Below are positions 9,568-16,776 of a DNA stretch of 22,091 nucleotides, one piece after another. Origin of the DNA: an uncultured Oxalobacter sp. Lineage in GTDB: Bacteria; Pseudomonadota; Gammaproteobacteria; Burkholderiales; Burkholderiaceae_D. Every line of letters begins with the position of its first letter. The stretch's first letter is position 1. The notes under the pieces were generated by a model that saw nothing but the letters and a program-made list of their open reading frames with translations, did no database searches and had not been told where the DNA came from. The stretch lies in contig CAKQQG010000024.1 in the NCBI GenBank assembly GCA_934270705.1, positions 1-22,091 of the forward strand. Direction: 5' to 3'. Made by a program: the position numbers and the translations under genes.

Positions 9568-10332
9568 TCAGAACGTCATAAAAACCTGCCTGCCGTCACA
9601 CACTGCCGCGCGGACAGGATGACGCAGACAACGCGACAATTTTTCCGTCGTCATCATCGCCTCACATGGACCCGCTTCCCACTGCCCATCCCCATGCAGC
9701 AACAACACGTGCGTGGCCACCTGCCATGCCAGATTCAGGTCATGCACCACCGCCACGACCGCCTTCCCGCGCTCCCGGCTCCATACCGCCATCTGTTGCA
9801 TCAACGCCGCCTGATACGCCAGATCCAGCGCCGTTGCCGGTTCATCAAGCAACATCAGCGGCGTATCCTGCGCCAGCAAGGCAGCAATCGCCACCCGCTG
9901 CCGCTCACCGCCCGACAACGTCCGGACATCACGCTCCGCCAGCGCCAGTACCCCCATCTGTTTCAGCGCGTCCACAACGGGTACGCAATCGGCTTCCGAC
10001 ACCCGCATCCTGCCGTCACGCCAGGGAAAACGTACGGACAATACCAGATCGAAAACGGAAAAACCGAAGGCATCCCGCTGTCTTTGCGGCAAATACCCCC
10101 GCACGCGCGCCAGCGCCGCCATCGGCCAATCCGGAAGCGCACGACCATCGAGCAGTACCCTGCCGCCGTCCGGAACACGCAAACCGGCCAGCGTTTGCAA
10201 CAACGTCGTCTTTCCGGCACCGTTTCGCCCATAGACGAACCAGCATTGTCCGGACGTGACCGACAATTCCAGCCCGGACACCAGCTTTTTCCCGCCAGCC
10301 ATCACATCCAGCGAATCGGTTTCCAGTCTCAT
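9568..10332 (-). CDS. btuD: Cobalamin ABC transporter ATPase
   Basis: The 254-residue ATPase of the FecE/BtuD type energises import. It has Walker A GRNGAGKTT, a Q-loop in YLPQRQ, signature LSGGERQRVAIA, Walker B LMLLDEPATALD and an H-loop histidine in VVHDLN. The ATG at 10332 overlaps the permease stop in an ATGA, giving translational coupling. The open frame continues upstream to 10710, but that part is antisense-frame shadow over the permease gene. Confidence 0.93.
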   Translation of the reverse strand: MRLETDSLDVMAGGKKLVSGLELSVTSGQCWFVYGRNGAGKTTLLQTLAGLRVPDGGRVLLDGRALPDWPMAALARVRGYLPQRQRDAFGFSVFDLVLSVRFPWRDGRMRVSEADCVPVVDALKQMGVLALAERDVRTLSGGERQRVAIAALLAQDTPLMLLDEPATALDLAYQAALMQQMAVWSRERGKAVVAVVHDLNLAWQVATHVLLLHGDGQWEAGPCEAMMTTEKLSRCLRHPVRAAVCDGRQVFMTF

Positions 10333-11354
10333 ACCATCCGGCTCCGGTATAGCTGATACAGAAAAACAGGAACCCCGATCAGCGACGTCACGACACCGAC
10401 CGGCAACTGGACAGGCGCACACACCGTCCGTGCCAGTGTATCGGCCAGCACCAGAAAAAACCCGCCGCTGAGCAGGGCGGCCGGCAACAGGAAACGGTGA
10501 TCCGGTCCCCACATCATCCGGCAGGCATGCGGCACGATCAGCCCCACAAAACCGATATTGCCCGCCGTCGTCACCGCCGCAGCCGTCAGCAACGCCCCGC
10601 CTGCAAACAGTTCGCGCCTGAGCGAAGACGTCCTGACACCCAGCGTTTGCGCCATATCGGCATGCAGCGCCAGCAAATCGATGGCGGACGACATTCGCCA
10701 TGCCCTGCAAAACACCAGCGCGACCAGCAACGCCAGCGCAATATTGAACGTCGCACCGGACAAATCACCGACCAGCCAGAAAACCATCCCGCGCAAATCA
10801 TGATCCGGCGCGACCGTCAGCAAAAGCGTCACCACAGCCCCGCAGCCGAAAGCCAGAATGACCCCGGTCAACAGCAAACGGGACGAACCGTCTTCCGATG
10901 CGAAATCCCGCCCGGCCAGCGCATACAACACCACCGCGACAGCCAGCGCACCGCAAAAAGCCACCGCACTGACCGCCCACAACGCGGCAGACACAAAAAG
11001 CATCACCAGCGCACCGACCGAAGCGCCGCCTGATACGCCCAATATATATGGATCGGCCAGCGGATTGCGTAACAGCGCCTGCATCAGACATCCCGAAAGC
11101 GCCAGCGCCGCCCCCGTCAGAAAAGCACACAACGCGCGTTCCAGCCGCAAACCCAGTATCACCGCCGCCAGCGATTCACGCCTGCCTGAGACCAGCTCCA
11201 TCAAGGCATCCGGCAACGCATGAAAAGGCAACTCTGCCGAACCCACCAGACAGGAAAGCGACACACCCGCAACCGAGAGACACAACAAAACCGGCAGCCA
11301 GACCATCCGCGACTGCCGTTCGCCCAGCATGCAAGACACGCCATTTTCCGGCAT
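10329..11354 (-). CDS. btuC: Cobalamin ABC transporter permease (FecCD family)
   Basis: The 341-residue inner-membrane protein has about ten hydrophobic helices. Family signatures are LRLERALCAFLTGAALALSGCLMQALLRNPLADPYILGVSGGA and, near the end, GNIGFVGLIVPHACRMMWGPDHR with ADTLARTV. Two subunits form the channel that BtuD drives. ATG 11354 is preferred to the GTG at 11357 because a GAGG lies 7 bases upstream of the ATG. It lies 40 bases downstream of the second receptor and overlaps the ATPase gene by 4 bases. By sequence alone it could be a siderophore or haem permease; the riboswitch argues for B12. Confidence 0.92.
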   Translation of the reverse strand: MPENGVSCMLGERQSRMVWLPVLLCLSVAGVSLSCLVGSAELPFHALPDALMELVSGRRESLAAVILGLRLERALCAFLTGAALALSGCLMQALLRNPLADPYILGVSGGASVGALVMLFVSAALWAVSAVAFCGALAVAVVLYALAGRDFASEDGSSRLLLTGVILAFGCGAVVTLLLTVAPDHDLRGMVFWLVGDLSGATFNIALALLVALVFCRAWRMSSAIDLLALHADMAQTLGVRTSSLRRELFAGGALLTAAAVTTAGNIGFVGLIVPHACRMMWGPDHRFLLPAALLSGGFFLVLADTLARTVCAPVQLPVGVVTSLIGVPVFLYQLYRSRMV

Positions 11355-11394
11355 CACCCGGCCTCATAAAAATTGGAAAACACCATTTTAATCC

Positions 11395-13365
11395 CTATAT
11401 CTTCAGGCTCACGCCGACATACACCCCTCTGCCGGGCTGGTTATAGCCGTACACCGTCTCATAATCCCGGTCGAACAGATTCTCGATCCGCCCGTACAGG
11501 GACACTTCCTGCGACAGCCGGTAGCGTACATCCAGACTCGCCAGCCAGTACGACGGCAAATCATGACCGCTGTCAGTACGCTCTCCCGTATATTGCACAC
11601 TGCCGCCGGCATACCACCGTCCTGCCGTCCGCGACACATTGACAGACGCCAGCCGCCGCGCCCGGCGCAACAGGGTTTCACCTGTCGAACAATCTTCCGG
11701 ATTCTGAAGCGTCACGACAGCATCCACATCCAGCCCAGCCAGCACCGTCCGTCCGGTCAATTCCAGTCCGCGATTGCGCGCCTTGCCGATATTCATGTAG
11801 CGCAAATCCGAATCGAAATCGATCAGATCGCGCGTGTACCATGCAAACGCCGTCAGCCGCACCCGCGTCACCCCTTCGGCATACTCGATACCGACATCGC
11901 CCGCACGGGACGTTTCCGCCTTCAACTGCGTATTGCCGTACATCGGGTTATACAACTGGTACAGACTCGGCGCGAGAAACGAAGACGAAACGGAAGCCGT
12001 CAGTTTCCAGTCCTGCGCCATCCGCCAGGCATACCCCAGATACCCCGCCCATTCCGAACCGGCATCATCGACCTGATCGTAACGCACATTGGCCTGCCAG
12101 TCATGCATCCCCGTCTTGCCCGACACACCGCCATACAGACTGTACCGGTTGCGGCTCGCCACACTGTCCACCCCGTTTTTTCCGGATTCCGAACGTTCAT
12201 GCGCCACATCGGCACCGGCTGTCGCACTCCAGTCACCGGACAACGCCACATCGTTTTGCCATTGCAACAGCGTCTGTTCCGTCCTGGAATCCGAAGTCCC
12301 GTTCGGGTCATACGCCGGCAACATCGTCCCGCCCCAATTCATGGGCGGTCTGACCAGACCGTTTTCCGTCTCGTAATGCCGGTCTATTTCCATGCGTGAA
12401 AGCGTCACGCTCGACAACCAGTCCACAGTCATCCGCCGCTTGCCATACAGCGCCCCCACCCACTGCCGGTTTTCGCCCGTATTGATCTCGTCCGGACCGC
12501 TGCCGACATCGTAATCATACCGTGCATCACTGAAATACCATCTCGCGCCGATCTCGCCATCCGTACCGAAACGGTGCGACAGACTGCCGCTGACCGTATC
12601 GAACCGGTCGCCGTCCCTGTCGCCGTTGACCAGCGGATTTTTCGAGGACGACATCGTGGAAAACCCGTCCGTCTCCGAATGAACGGCAGAAAGCGAAAAC
12701 CGCGTATCGTTCACCCTGCCGGAAACACCCGCTCCCATCCGTGACGTATCGCGGCTGCCATATTCCCCGAACAGGCGGACCGAAGGCTTGCCCTCGCCCT
12801 GCTTCGTGAAAATCCGGATCACACCGCCGGACGCACCGCCCCCGTAAATGGCGGTTACATCGCCCCGCACCACCTCGATACGCTCGATCTGGTCCGGCTG
12901 GAGATGACTGAGCAAGGCCGCAGACCCCATCACGGAACCGTCGTTGACCGGCACGCCGTCGATCTGCACCAGCACACGGTTGGCATTGCTGCCCCGCATA
13001 TAAACCGACGTGACCATCCCGGGCCCACCCATCCGGTCGAACTCGATACCCGCCTCACTGCGCAAAATAGACGGCAAATCGGCCAGCCGCCTGTTCCGGA
13101 TCGCTTGCGCGGTAATGACCGTCGTCGAAGCAATCGCGTTTTCTTCCAGCTGTTCATCACGTGAAGCCGTCACCACCACCGGCGCAAGCATCGCACCTTC
13201 TTCATGACTTTCCTGCGCGAGCCCGTCCGGCATCACACTGCCTGCCAGAACCGGCAACAAGGCATAGAAAAAACCGGTTCGCCGGCGCAAGCCGACAAAC
13301 CGGTTTTCGTATCGGTGTGTACCAGACATATCCCCTGCCGTTTTCCTTTTTCCGAACAGGGGCAT
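11395..13365 (-). CDS. btuB: TonB-dependent receptor, BtuB-like (second copy)
   Basis: This outer-membrane receptor of up to 656 residues has a signal peptide (RRRTGFFYALLPVLAG, cleavage near GLA/QES), a TonB box PVVVTASR at 62-69, a plug domain with VYMRGSNANRVLVQIDGVPVNDG and EVVRGDVTAIYGGGASGGVI, and a beta-barrel ending IENLFDRDYETVYGYNQ and a C-terminal isoleucine. An acidic stretch (GDRDGDRFD, 248-256) sits where E. coli BtuB has its calcium-binding loop. The start is uncertain: 13365 gives an unusually long n-region, while ATG 13329 (MSGTHRYENRF) gives a signal peptide like that of the first copy. It begins 6 bases after the first receptor's stop and is clearly its paralogue. Confidence 0.9.
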   Translation of the reverse strand: MPLFGKRKTAGDMSGTHRYENRFVGLRRRTGFFYALLPVLAGSVMPDGLAQESHEEGAMLAPVVVTASRDEQLEENAIASTTVITAQAIRNRRLADLPSILRSEAGIEFDRMGGPGMVTSVYMRGSNANRVLVQIDGVPVNDGSVMGSAALLSHLQPDQIERIEVVRGDVTAIYGGGASGGVIRIFTKQGEGKPSVRLFGEYGSRDTSRMGAGVSGRVNDTRFSLSAVHSETDGFSTMSSSKNPLVNGDRDGDRFDTVSGSLSHRFGTDGEIGARWYFSDARYDYDVGSGPDEINTGENRQWVGALYGKRRMTVDWLSSVTLSRMEIDRHYETENGLVRPPMNWGGTMLPAYDPNGTSDSRTEQTLLQWQNDVALSGDWSATAGADVAHERSESGKNGVDSVASRNRYSLYGGVSGKTGMHDWQANVRYDQVDDAGSEWAGYLGYAWRMAQDWKLTASVSSSFLAPSLYQLYNPMYGNTQLKAETSRAGDVGIEYAEGVTRVRLTAFAWYTRDLIDFDSDLRYMNIGKARNRGLELTGRTVLAGLDVDAVVTLQNPEDCSTGETLLRRARRLASVNVSRTAGRWYAGGSVQYTGERTDSGHDLPSYWLASLDVRYRLSQEVSLYGRIENLFDRDYETVYGYNQPGRGVYVGVSLKI

Positions 13366-13371
13366 ATTCTA

Positions 13372-15261
13372 TTACATCTTCACATTCACGCCGACATAGG
13401 CCGCACGGTCCATCTGGTTGTAACCGTATGCCGTTTCGTATTCCTTGTCGAACAGGTTTTCGATACGGGCATACAGCGACACTTCTTTGGTGATGTTGTA
13501 GCGTGCGTTGAGATTGACCAGCGTGTAAGAGCCCAGATCATGGTCGCCATCCGGCCGATGACCGGTGTACTGGACATCACCGCCCATATACCATTTACCG
13601 TAAGTCTTCGACACATTCAACGTACCGAAGAACTTGGCCCGTCTGTCGAGCTGATCGCCGGTTTCACGATCCTTCGGATTCTGCCAGGTCATGGTGGAGC
13701 CCACATCCAGTCCGAACACTTCGGTCTGCGCCGTCAGTTCCGCACCCGTATTCTTGGCACGTCCCACGTTGGAATACTCACCGGTGTAGTAACCGGTCGC
13801 AACATAGTCGATCAGATTGCGCGTATGCCATTCAAACACGCTCAACCGGATCAAATTCTTGCCTGTGGCATACTGGATACCGGCTTCGTAATTGGTCGAA
13901 TGTTCCGACTCCAGATTTTCGTTTCCGCTATATGGATCATATTGCTGGTACAGATTCGGCGCCAGAAACGAAGTCGAAACACTGGCAAGCAGCTTCCATT
14001 CCGGCGTCAGGTCATAGCCATAGCCCAGATAACCGGTCGTATCCGAACCGGCGTCATCGACATGATCATAACGGACATTGGCCTGGATATTGTGATCCCC
14101 TATCTTGCCGAGCAACCCGGCAAACGCGCTGTATCTGTCGCGGCTATGCGATTCATCGTCGTTTCTTACCTTTTCGGCAGCGGCATCCAGTCCCGCCGTC
14201 AACATCCAGTCAGGCGACAAGACAACCGTATTGTTCCATTGCAGCATACTGGTTTCCGTTTTCATGACAGACTGATAATCGCCACCGTACTCATATTCCG
14301 TATTGTATTCACGGCGATGTTCCGACTGCGACAAGGTCACGGTCGAAAGCCAGTCCGCGGTAATCCGGTTCTTGCTGTAAACCGAACCGATCCACTGTTT
14401 CGACTTGCCCCAGTCATTCTGTCCCGGCGTTCCCCAGCCACCGCCGTCATACTCGAACTTGGCGTCATACATATACAACTTCACACCCAATTCATGATCT
14501 TCATTGAGTTTTTGCGAAAGGGATGCATTGATACTGAGATTGCGATCGTAATCATCATCGGAATTTTCGTTGGGATAACGTTTCGTGTTCATCGCGGAAA
14601 TTCCGTCGGTTCTGAAACGGGTCGCCGACAACGCGAAACTCGTTCCCCCTTCCGTCTTGCCCGAAACACTGGCGCCGATCTTGGTCGTATCGTGCGAGCC
14701 GTATTCCGCAAACACATTCGCCGTCGGTTTTCCGGTACCCTGCTTGGTGAAAATCTGGATGACACCGCCCATCGCGCCGGAGCCGTAAATGGCGGAAACA
14801 TTGCCGCGCACCACTTCGATATGATCGATCTGGTCAGGCTGTAAATGCTCCAGAATCAGCGGCGTTCCAAGTTCGTTCCCGTCCTGGATCGGTACGCCAT
14901 CGACGATGACGAGCAACTGTCTGGAATTGACACCGCGCATGAAAACGGACGTCGTCTGCCCTCTGCCGCCCGTTCTGGCGAAATCGATCCCTGCCTCGCT
15001 TTTCAACAAGGACGGCAAATCGGCGAGTTTCTTGTTCTGGATCGTCTCGGACGAAATCACGGTCGTGCTGGGAATGGCATCCTTTTGCAGCTGTTCGACA
15101 CGCGAAGCCGTCACGACGACAGGTTCAAGCGTTTTTTCTTCGGATTCAACGGTTTCCTGCGCATAGGCGGAACCGGCAAAACAGCAGGCCAGCGCGGAAA
15201 CGAGTAAAAGCGGTCTGATCGCCGTACGACGACGGCGACGATCTGAAACGTGGAGATACAT
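13372..15261 (-). CDS. btuB: TonB-dependent receptor, BtuB-like (first copy)
   Basis: This 629-residue outer-membrane receptor is the first gene after the cobalamin riboswitch. Its signal peptide has a run of arginines followed by a hydrophobic core and likely cleavage after SAYA (residue 34). The TonB box PVVVTASR is at 47-54. The plug has VFMRGVNSRQLLVIVDGVPIQDG and EVVRGNVSAIYGSGAMGGVI. The barrel ends IENLFDKEYETAYGYNQ and a C-terminal methionine. An acidic loop NENSDDDYDR (231-240) corresponds in place to the calcium-binding loop of BtuB. It binds corrinoid at the cell surface and imports it with TonB energy (family knowledge plus riboswitch). The ribosome binding site before 15261 is weak, consistent with translation control by the leader. 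Confidence 0.92.
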   Translation of the reverse strand: MYLHVSDRRRRRTAIRPLLLVSALACCFAGSAYAQETVESEEKTLEPVVVTASRVEQLQKDAIPSTTVISSETIQNKKLADLPSLLKSEAGIDFARTGGRGQTTSVFMRGVNSRQLLVIVDGVPIQDGNELGTPLILEHLQPDQIDHIEVVRGNVSAIYGSGAMGGVIQIFTKQGTGKPTANVFAEYGSHDTTKIGASVSGKTEGGTSFALSATRFRTDGISAMNTKRYPNENSDDDYDRNLSINASLSQKLNEDHELGVKLYMYDAKFEYDGGGWGTPGQNDWGKSKQWIGSVYSKNRITADWLSTVTLSQSEHRREYNTEYEYGGDYQSVMKTETSMLQWNNTVVLSPDWMLTAGLDAAAEKVRNDDESHSRDRYSAFAGLLGKIGDHNIQANVRYDHVDDAGSDTTGYLGYGYDLTPEWKLLASVSTSFLAPNLYQQYDPYSGNENLESEHSTNYEAGIQYATGKNLIRLSVFEWHTRNLIDYVATGYYTGEYSNVGRAKNTGAELTAQTEVFGLDVGSTMTWQNPKDRETGDQLDRRAKFFGTLNVSKTYGKWYMGGDVQYTGHRPDGDHDLGSYTLVNLNARYNITKEVSLYARIENLFDKEYETAYGYNQMDRAAYVGVNVKM

Positions 15262-15287
15262 GAATTGTTTATTCCATTTGCATACTT

Positions 15288-15314
15288 CGAGCCGGCGACC
15301 CCGCCGGACTCTCG
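15288..15314 (-). promoter_or_regulatory. Leader hairpin between the riboswitch and the first btuB start
   Basis: The inner arms CCGGCG and CGCCGG enclose ACCC, and outer arms CGAG and CTCG extend the stem past a 3-base bulge. It lies 27 bases before the receptor start. No U tract follows directly, so it is not a classical terminator. It may be part of the expression platform that presents or hides the start region. Confidence 0.4.
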
Positions 15315-15417
15315 TCCATCAACGTGCCACGGGAAGCGGAAAAAAGAAAAACACCGGAGAAATGAAAAACTGACGGTACGTCTTGCGGCATTCCCCGTCC
15401 GCGGCACAACCTCTTTC

Positions 15418-15612
15418 GTTCGGGCCGGTATCCGGGCTACAGGTTTTCGGCATCTCACCGAAACCGGCCGTCCTGCCTTCCCATGCACAAGGCACAGTGG
15501 CGCGGATGGACGACTTGTTCCCTCATTTGGAACACCTGCTTACCGTTGCGGGGGCAGCACACGTTGGCCGAAACTTGCGGCTTCGTGTTTCCCGTTTAAC
15601 TGCACATCAGAC
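15418..15612 (-). promoter_or_regulatory. Cobalamin (B12) riboswitch
   Basis: The minus-strand leader carries the cobalamin riboswitch landmarks in order: TTAAACGGGAA, then CTGCCCCCGCAACGGTAA (15541-15558), then the B12 box GCCACTG, then GGGAAGGC, and finally GATGCCGAAAACCTGTAGCC with GGATACC closing the element (around 15427-15455). Adenosylcobalamin binding to such an element represses downstream genes by terminating transcription or hiding the ribosome binding site. Here it leads directly into the two receptors and btuCDF, so it makes the whole operon responsive to B12. The edges are approximate because P1 is not clearly defined by eye. Confidence 0.93.
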
Positions 15613-15638
15613 AGATATGCGAGCACCAGAACGGCGAC

Positions 15639-15644
15639 ATTGTA
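15639..15644 (-). promoter_or_regulatory. Candidate -10 of the riboswitch/btu operon
   Basis: The minus-strand hexamer TACAAT would start RNA near 15632, about 20 bases before the first riboswitch landmark, which is the expected distance. No good -35 is visible, so it may need an activator or be wrong. Confidence 0.35.
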
Positions 15645-15686
15645 AACGCGGCCTTTAAAACCGGGCGAAATCCGGTCATACAAAGC

Positions 15687-15718
15687 ATGTTTTTTTGGCG
15701 AAATGCGTCAAAAAACAT
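15687..15718. repeat. T-tract/A-tract inverted repeat
   Basis: The arms ATGTTTTTT and AAAAAACAT flank GGCG and CGTC, which also pair (with one G-T pair and one bulged T) around a short AAATG loop. On both strands the T run comes before the hairpin and the A run after it, the reverse of an intrinsic terminator. It is therefore more likely an operator or cruciform-like element between the two divergent promoters. Confidence 0.4.
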
Positions 15719-15826
15719 ACACTATCGAACCGGCGACGGCAAAAATGTCGTCCGGCCACACCAACGCATCCCGAAGCCATCTTCATCCATACAAGGTAAA
15801 ATAGCGGCGACAAGGAGTGACCGGAC

Positions 15827-16756
15827 ATGCATTTTTCCAATCTCAAAGGCAACTTCCGCAAGCCAGCCGGAAGCCAGACGCTGAAATGGCTGCTTGGCTG
15901 GCATGATGAGAAACGCCCGAAATCGCCTGCCACCGGCGTGGCGATTCCCTACATCGCCAACGACGGTCGTGCGTTCAGACGCTCGGTTGCCGATACCCTG
16001 ACATGGATCGGACAGGCATCCTTTCTCGTCCAGCTCGGCGGGAAAAATCTGCTGATCGATCCGGTGCTTTCCCGCTCCCTCGGTTTCATCAAGCGCAATT
16101 CGCCACCCGGCATCGACTGGCCGGCCATGCCGAAAATCGACGTGGTATTCATCACCCACAACCACCGCGACCATATGGACGCACCGACACTCAGGCGCAT
16201 CGGCCCCGCTCCGGTCTATGTCGTCCCGAAAGGACTGGGCAAGTGGTTCTTGAACAACGGTTTTCCGCGCGTCATCGAAATGGGCTGGTGGCAAGAAGAA
16301 TCCATCGAGGGGCTGGACGTGGCCTTCGTTCCGGCGGAACACTGGAGCCGCCGCTCCCTGACGGACATCAACACCAGCTGGTGGGGCGGCTATGTCATCG
16401 CACGCAACGGACTGCGTATCTACCATTGCGGCGATACCGGCTGGTTCGACGGCTTTTCACAAATCGCACAGCGTTTTCCAGACATTCATGCCGCCATGAT
16501 CCCGGCCGGCGCCTATGCCCCGCGCTGGTTCATGCGCGCCCAGCATATCGATCCGGAAGAAGCCGTCAGGGCTTTCAAAATCATCGGCGCAAGGCAATTC
16601 ATCGGCATGCACTGGGGAACCTTCAAACTCTCGGACGAACCACTGGACGAACCGATGCACGTTCTGCCGGAAATCTGGGAAAAAGAGGAACTGGAACGCT
16701 CACGTCTCGAAACCGGCACGCTGGGCAAGATACTGCGTCTGGACAGGCTGGCATAA
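15827..16756 (+). CDS. Metallo-beta-lactamase-fold hydrolase, NAPE-PLD-like
   Basis: The 309-residue protein has the binuclear metal site of the fold: HNHRDH with H111, H113, D115 and H116, then H172 in PAEHWSRR, D203 in CGDTGW, H240 in QHIDPEEAV and H262 in MHWGTF. PAEHWSRR, QHIDPEEA and MHWGTF resemble the N-acylphosphatidylethanolamine phospholipase D branch, so a phospholipid-like phosphodiester is a possible substrate, but bacterial members are mostly untested. There is no signal peptide, so it is probably cytoplasmic or membrane-associated. A GGAG lies 11 bases before the ATG. It is a single-gene unit, divergent from the btu operon and ending 20 bases from the convergent kinase gene. 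Confidence 0.87.
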   Translation: MHFSNLKGNFRKPAGSQTLKWLLGWHDEKRPKSPATGVAIPYIANDGRAFRRSVADTLTWIGQASFLVQLGGKNLLIDPVLSRSLGFIKRNSPPGIDWPAMPKIDVVFITHNHRDHMDAPTLRRIGPAPVYVVPKGLGKWFLNNGFPRVIEMGWWQEESIEGLDVAFVPAEHWSRRSLTDINTSWWGGYVIARNGLRIYHCGDTGWFDGFSQIAQRFPDIHAAMIPAGAYAPRWFMRAQHIDPEEAVRAFKIIGARQFIGMHWGTFKLSDEPLDEPMHVLPEIWEKEELERSRLETGTLGKILRLDRLA

Positions 16757-16776
16757 CCGGGACATCCCAGCTTATG

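Larger units (their letters stand above)
15615..15826. other. Divergent intergenic region: btu operon promoter and hydrolase promoter
   Basis: This gene-free stretch lies between the riboswitch and the metallo-hydrolase start. It contains a candidate -10 (TACAAT, minus, 15639-15644) just upstream of the riboswitch, an inverted repeat at 15687-15718, and a candidate -10 (TAAAAT, plus, 15797-15802) before the hydrolase. No small gene is evident. Confidence 0.5.

Noticed and set aside
8766..11033. Several plus-strand frames of 178 to 323 codons
   Set aside because: All are antisense to btuF, btuD and btuC, and their Pro/Arg/His/Gln-rich translations are typical of shadow frames.
8664..11354. 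Haem or siderophore importer as the identity of the ABC system
   Set aside because: The fold families allow it, but the cobalamin riboswitch and BtuB-type receptors in the same operon favour B12.
13204..14844. 546-codon plus-strand open frame
   Set aside because: Antisense to the two btuB genes; beta-barrel genes in GC-rich DNA often give long antisense frames. No domain and no ribosome binding site seen.
15687..15718. Intrinsic terminator
   Set aside because: The T run precedes and the A run follows the hairpin on both strands, which is the wrong order for termination.
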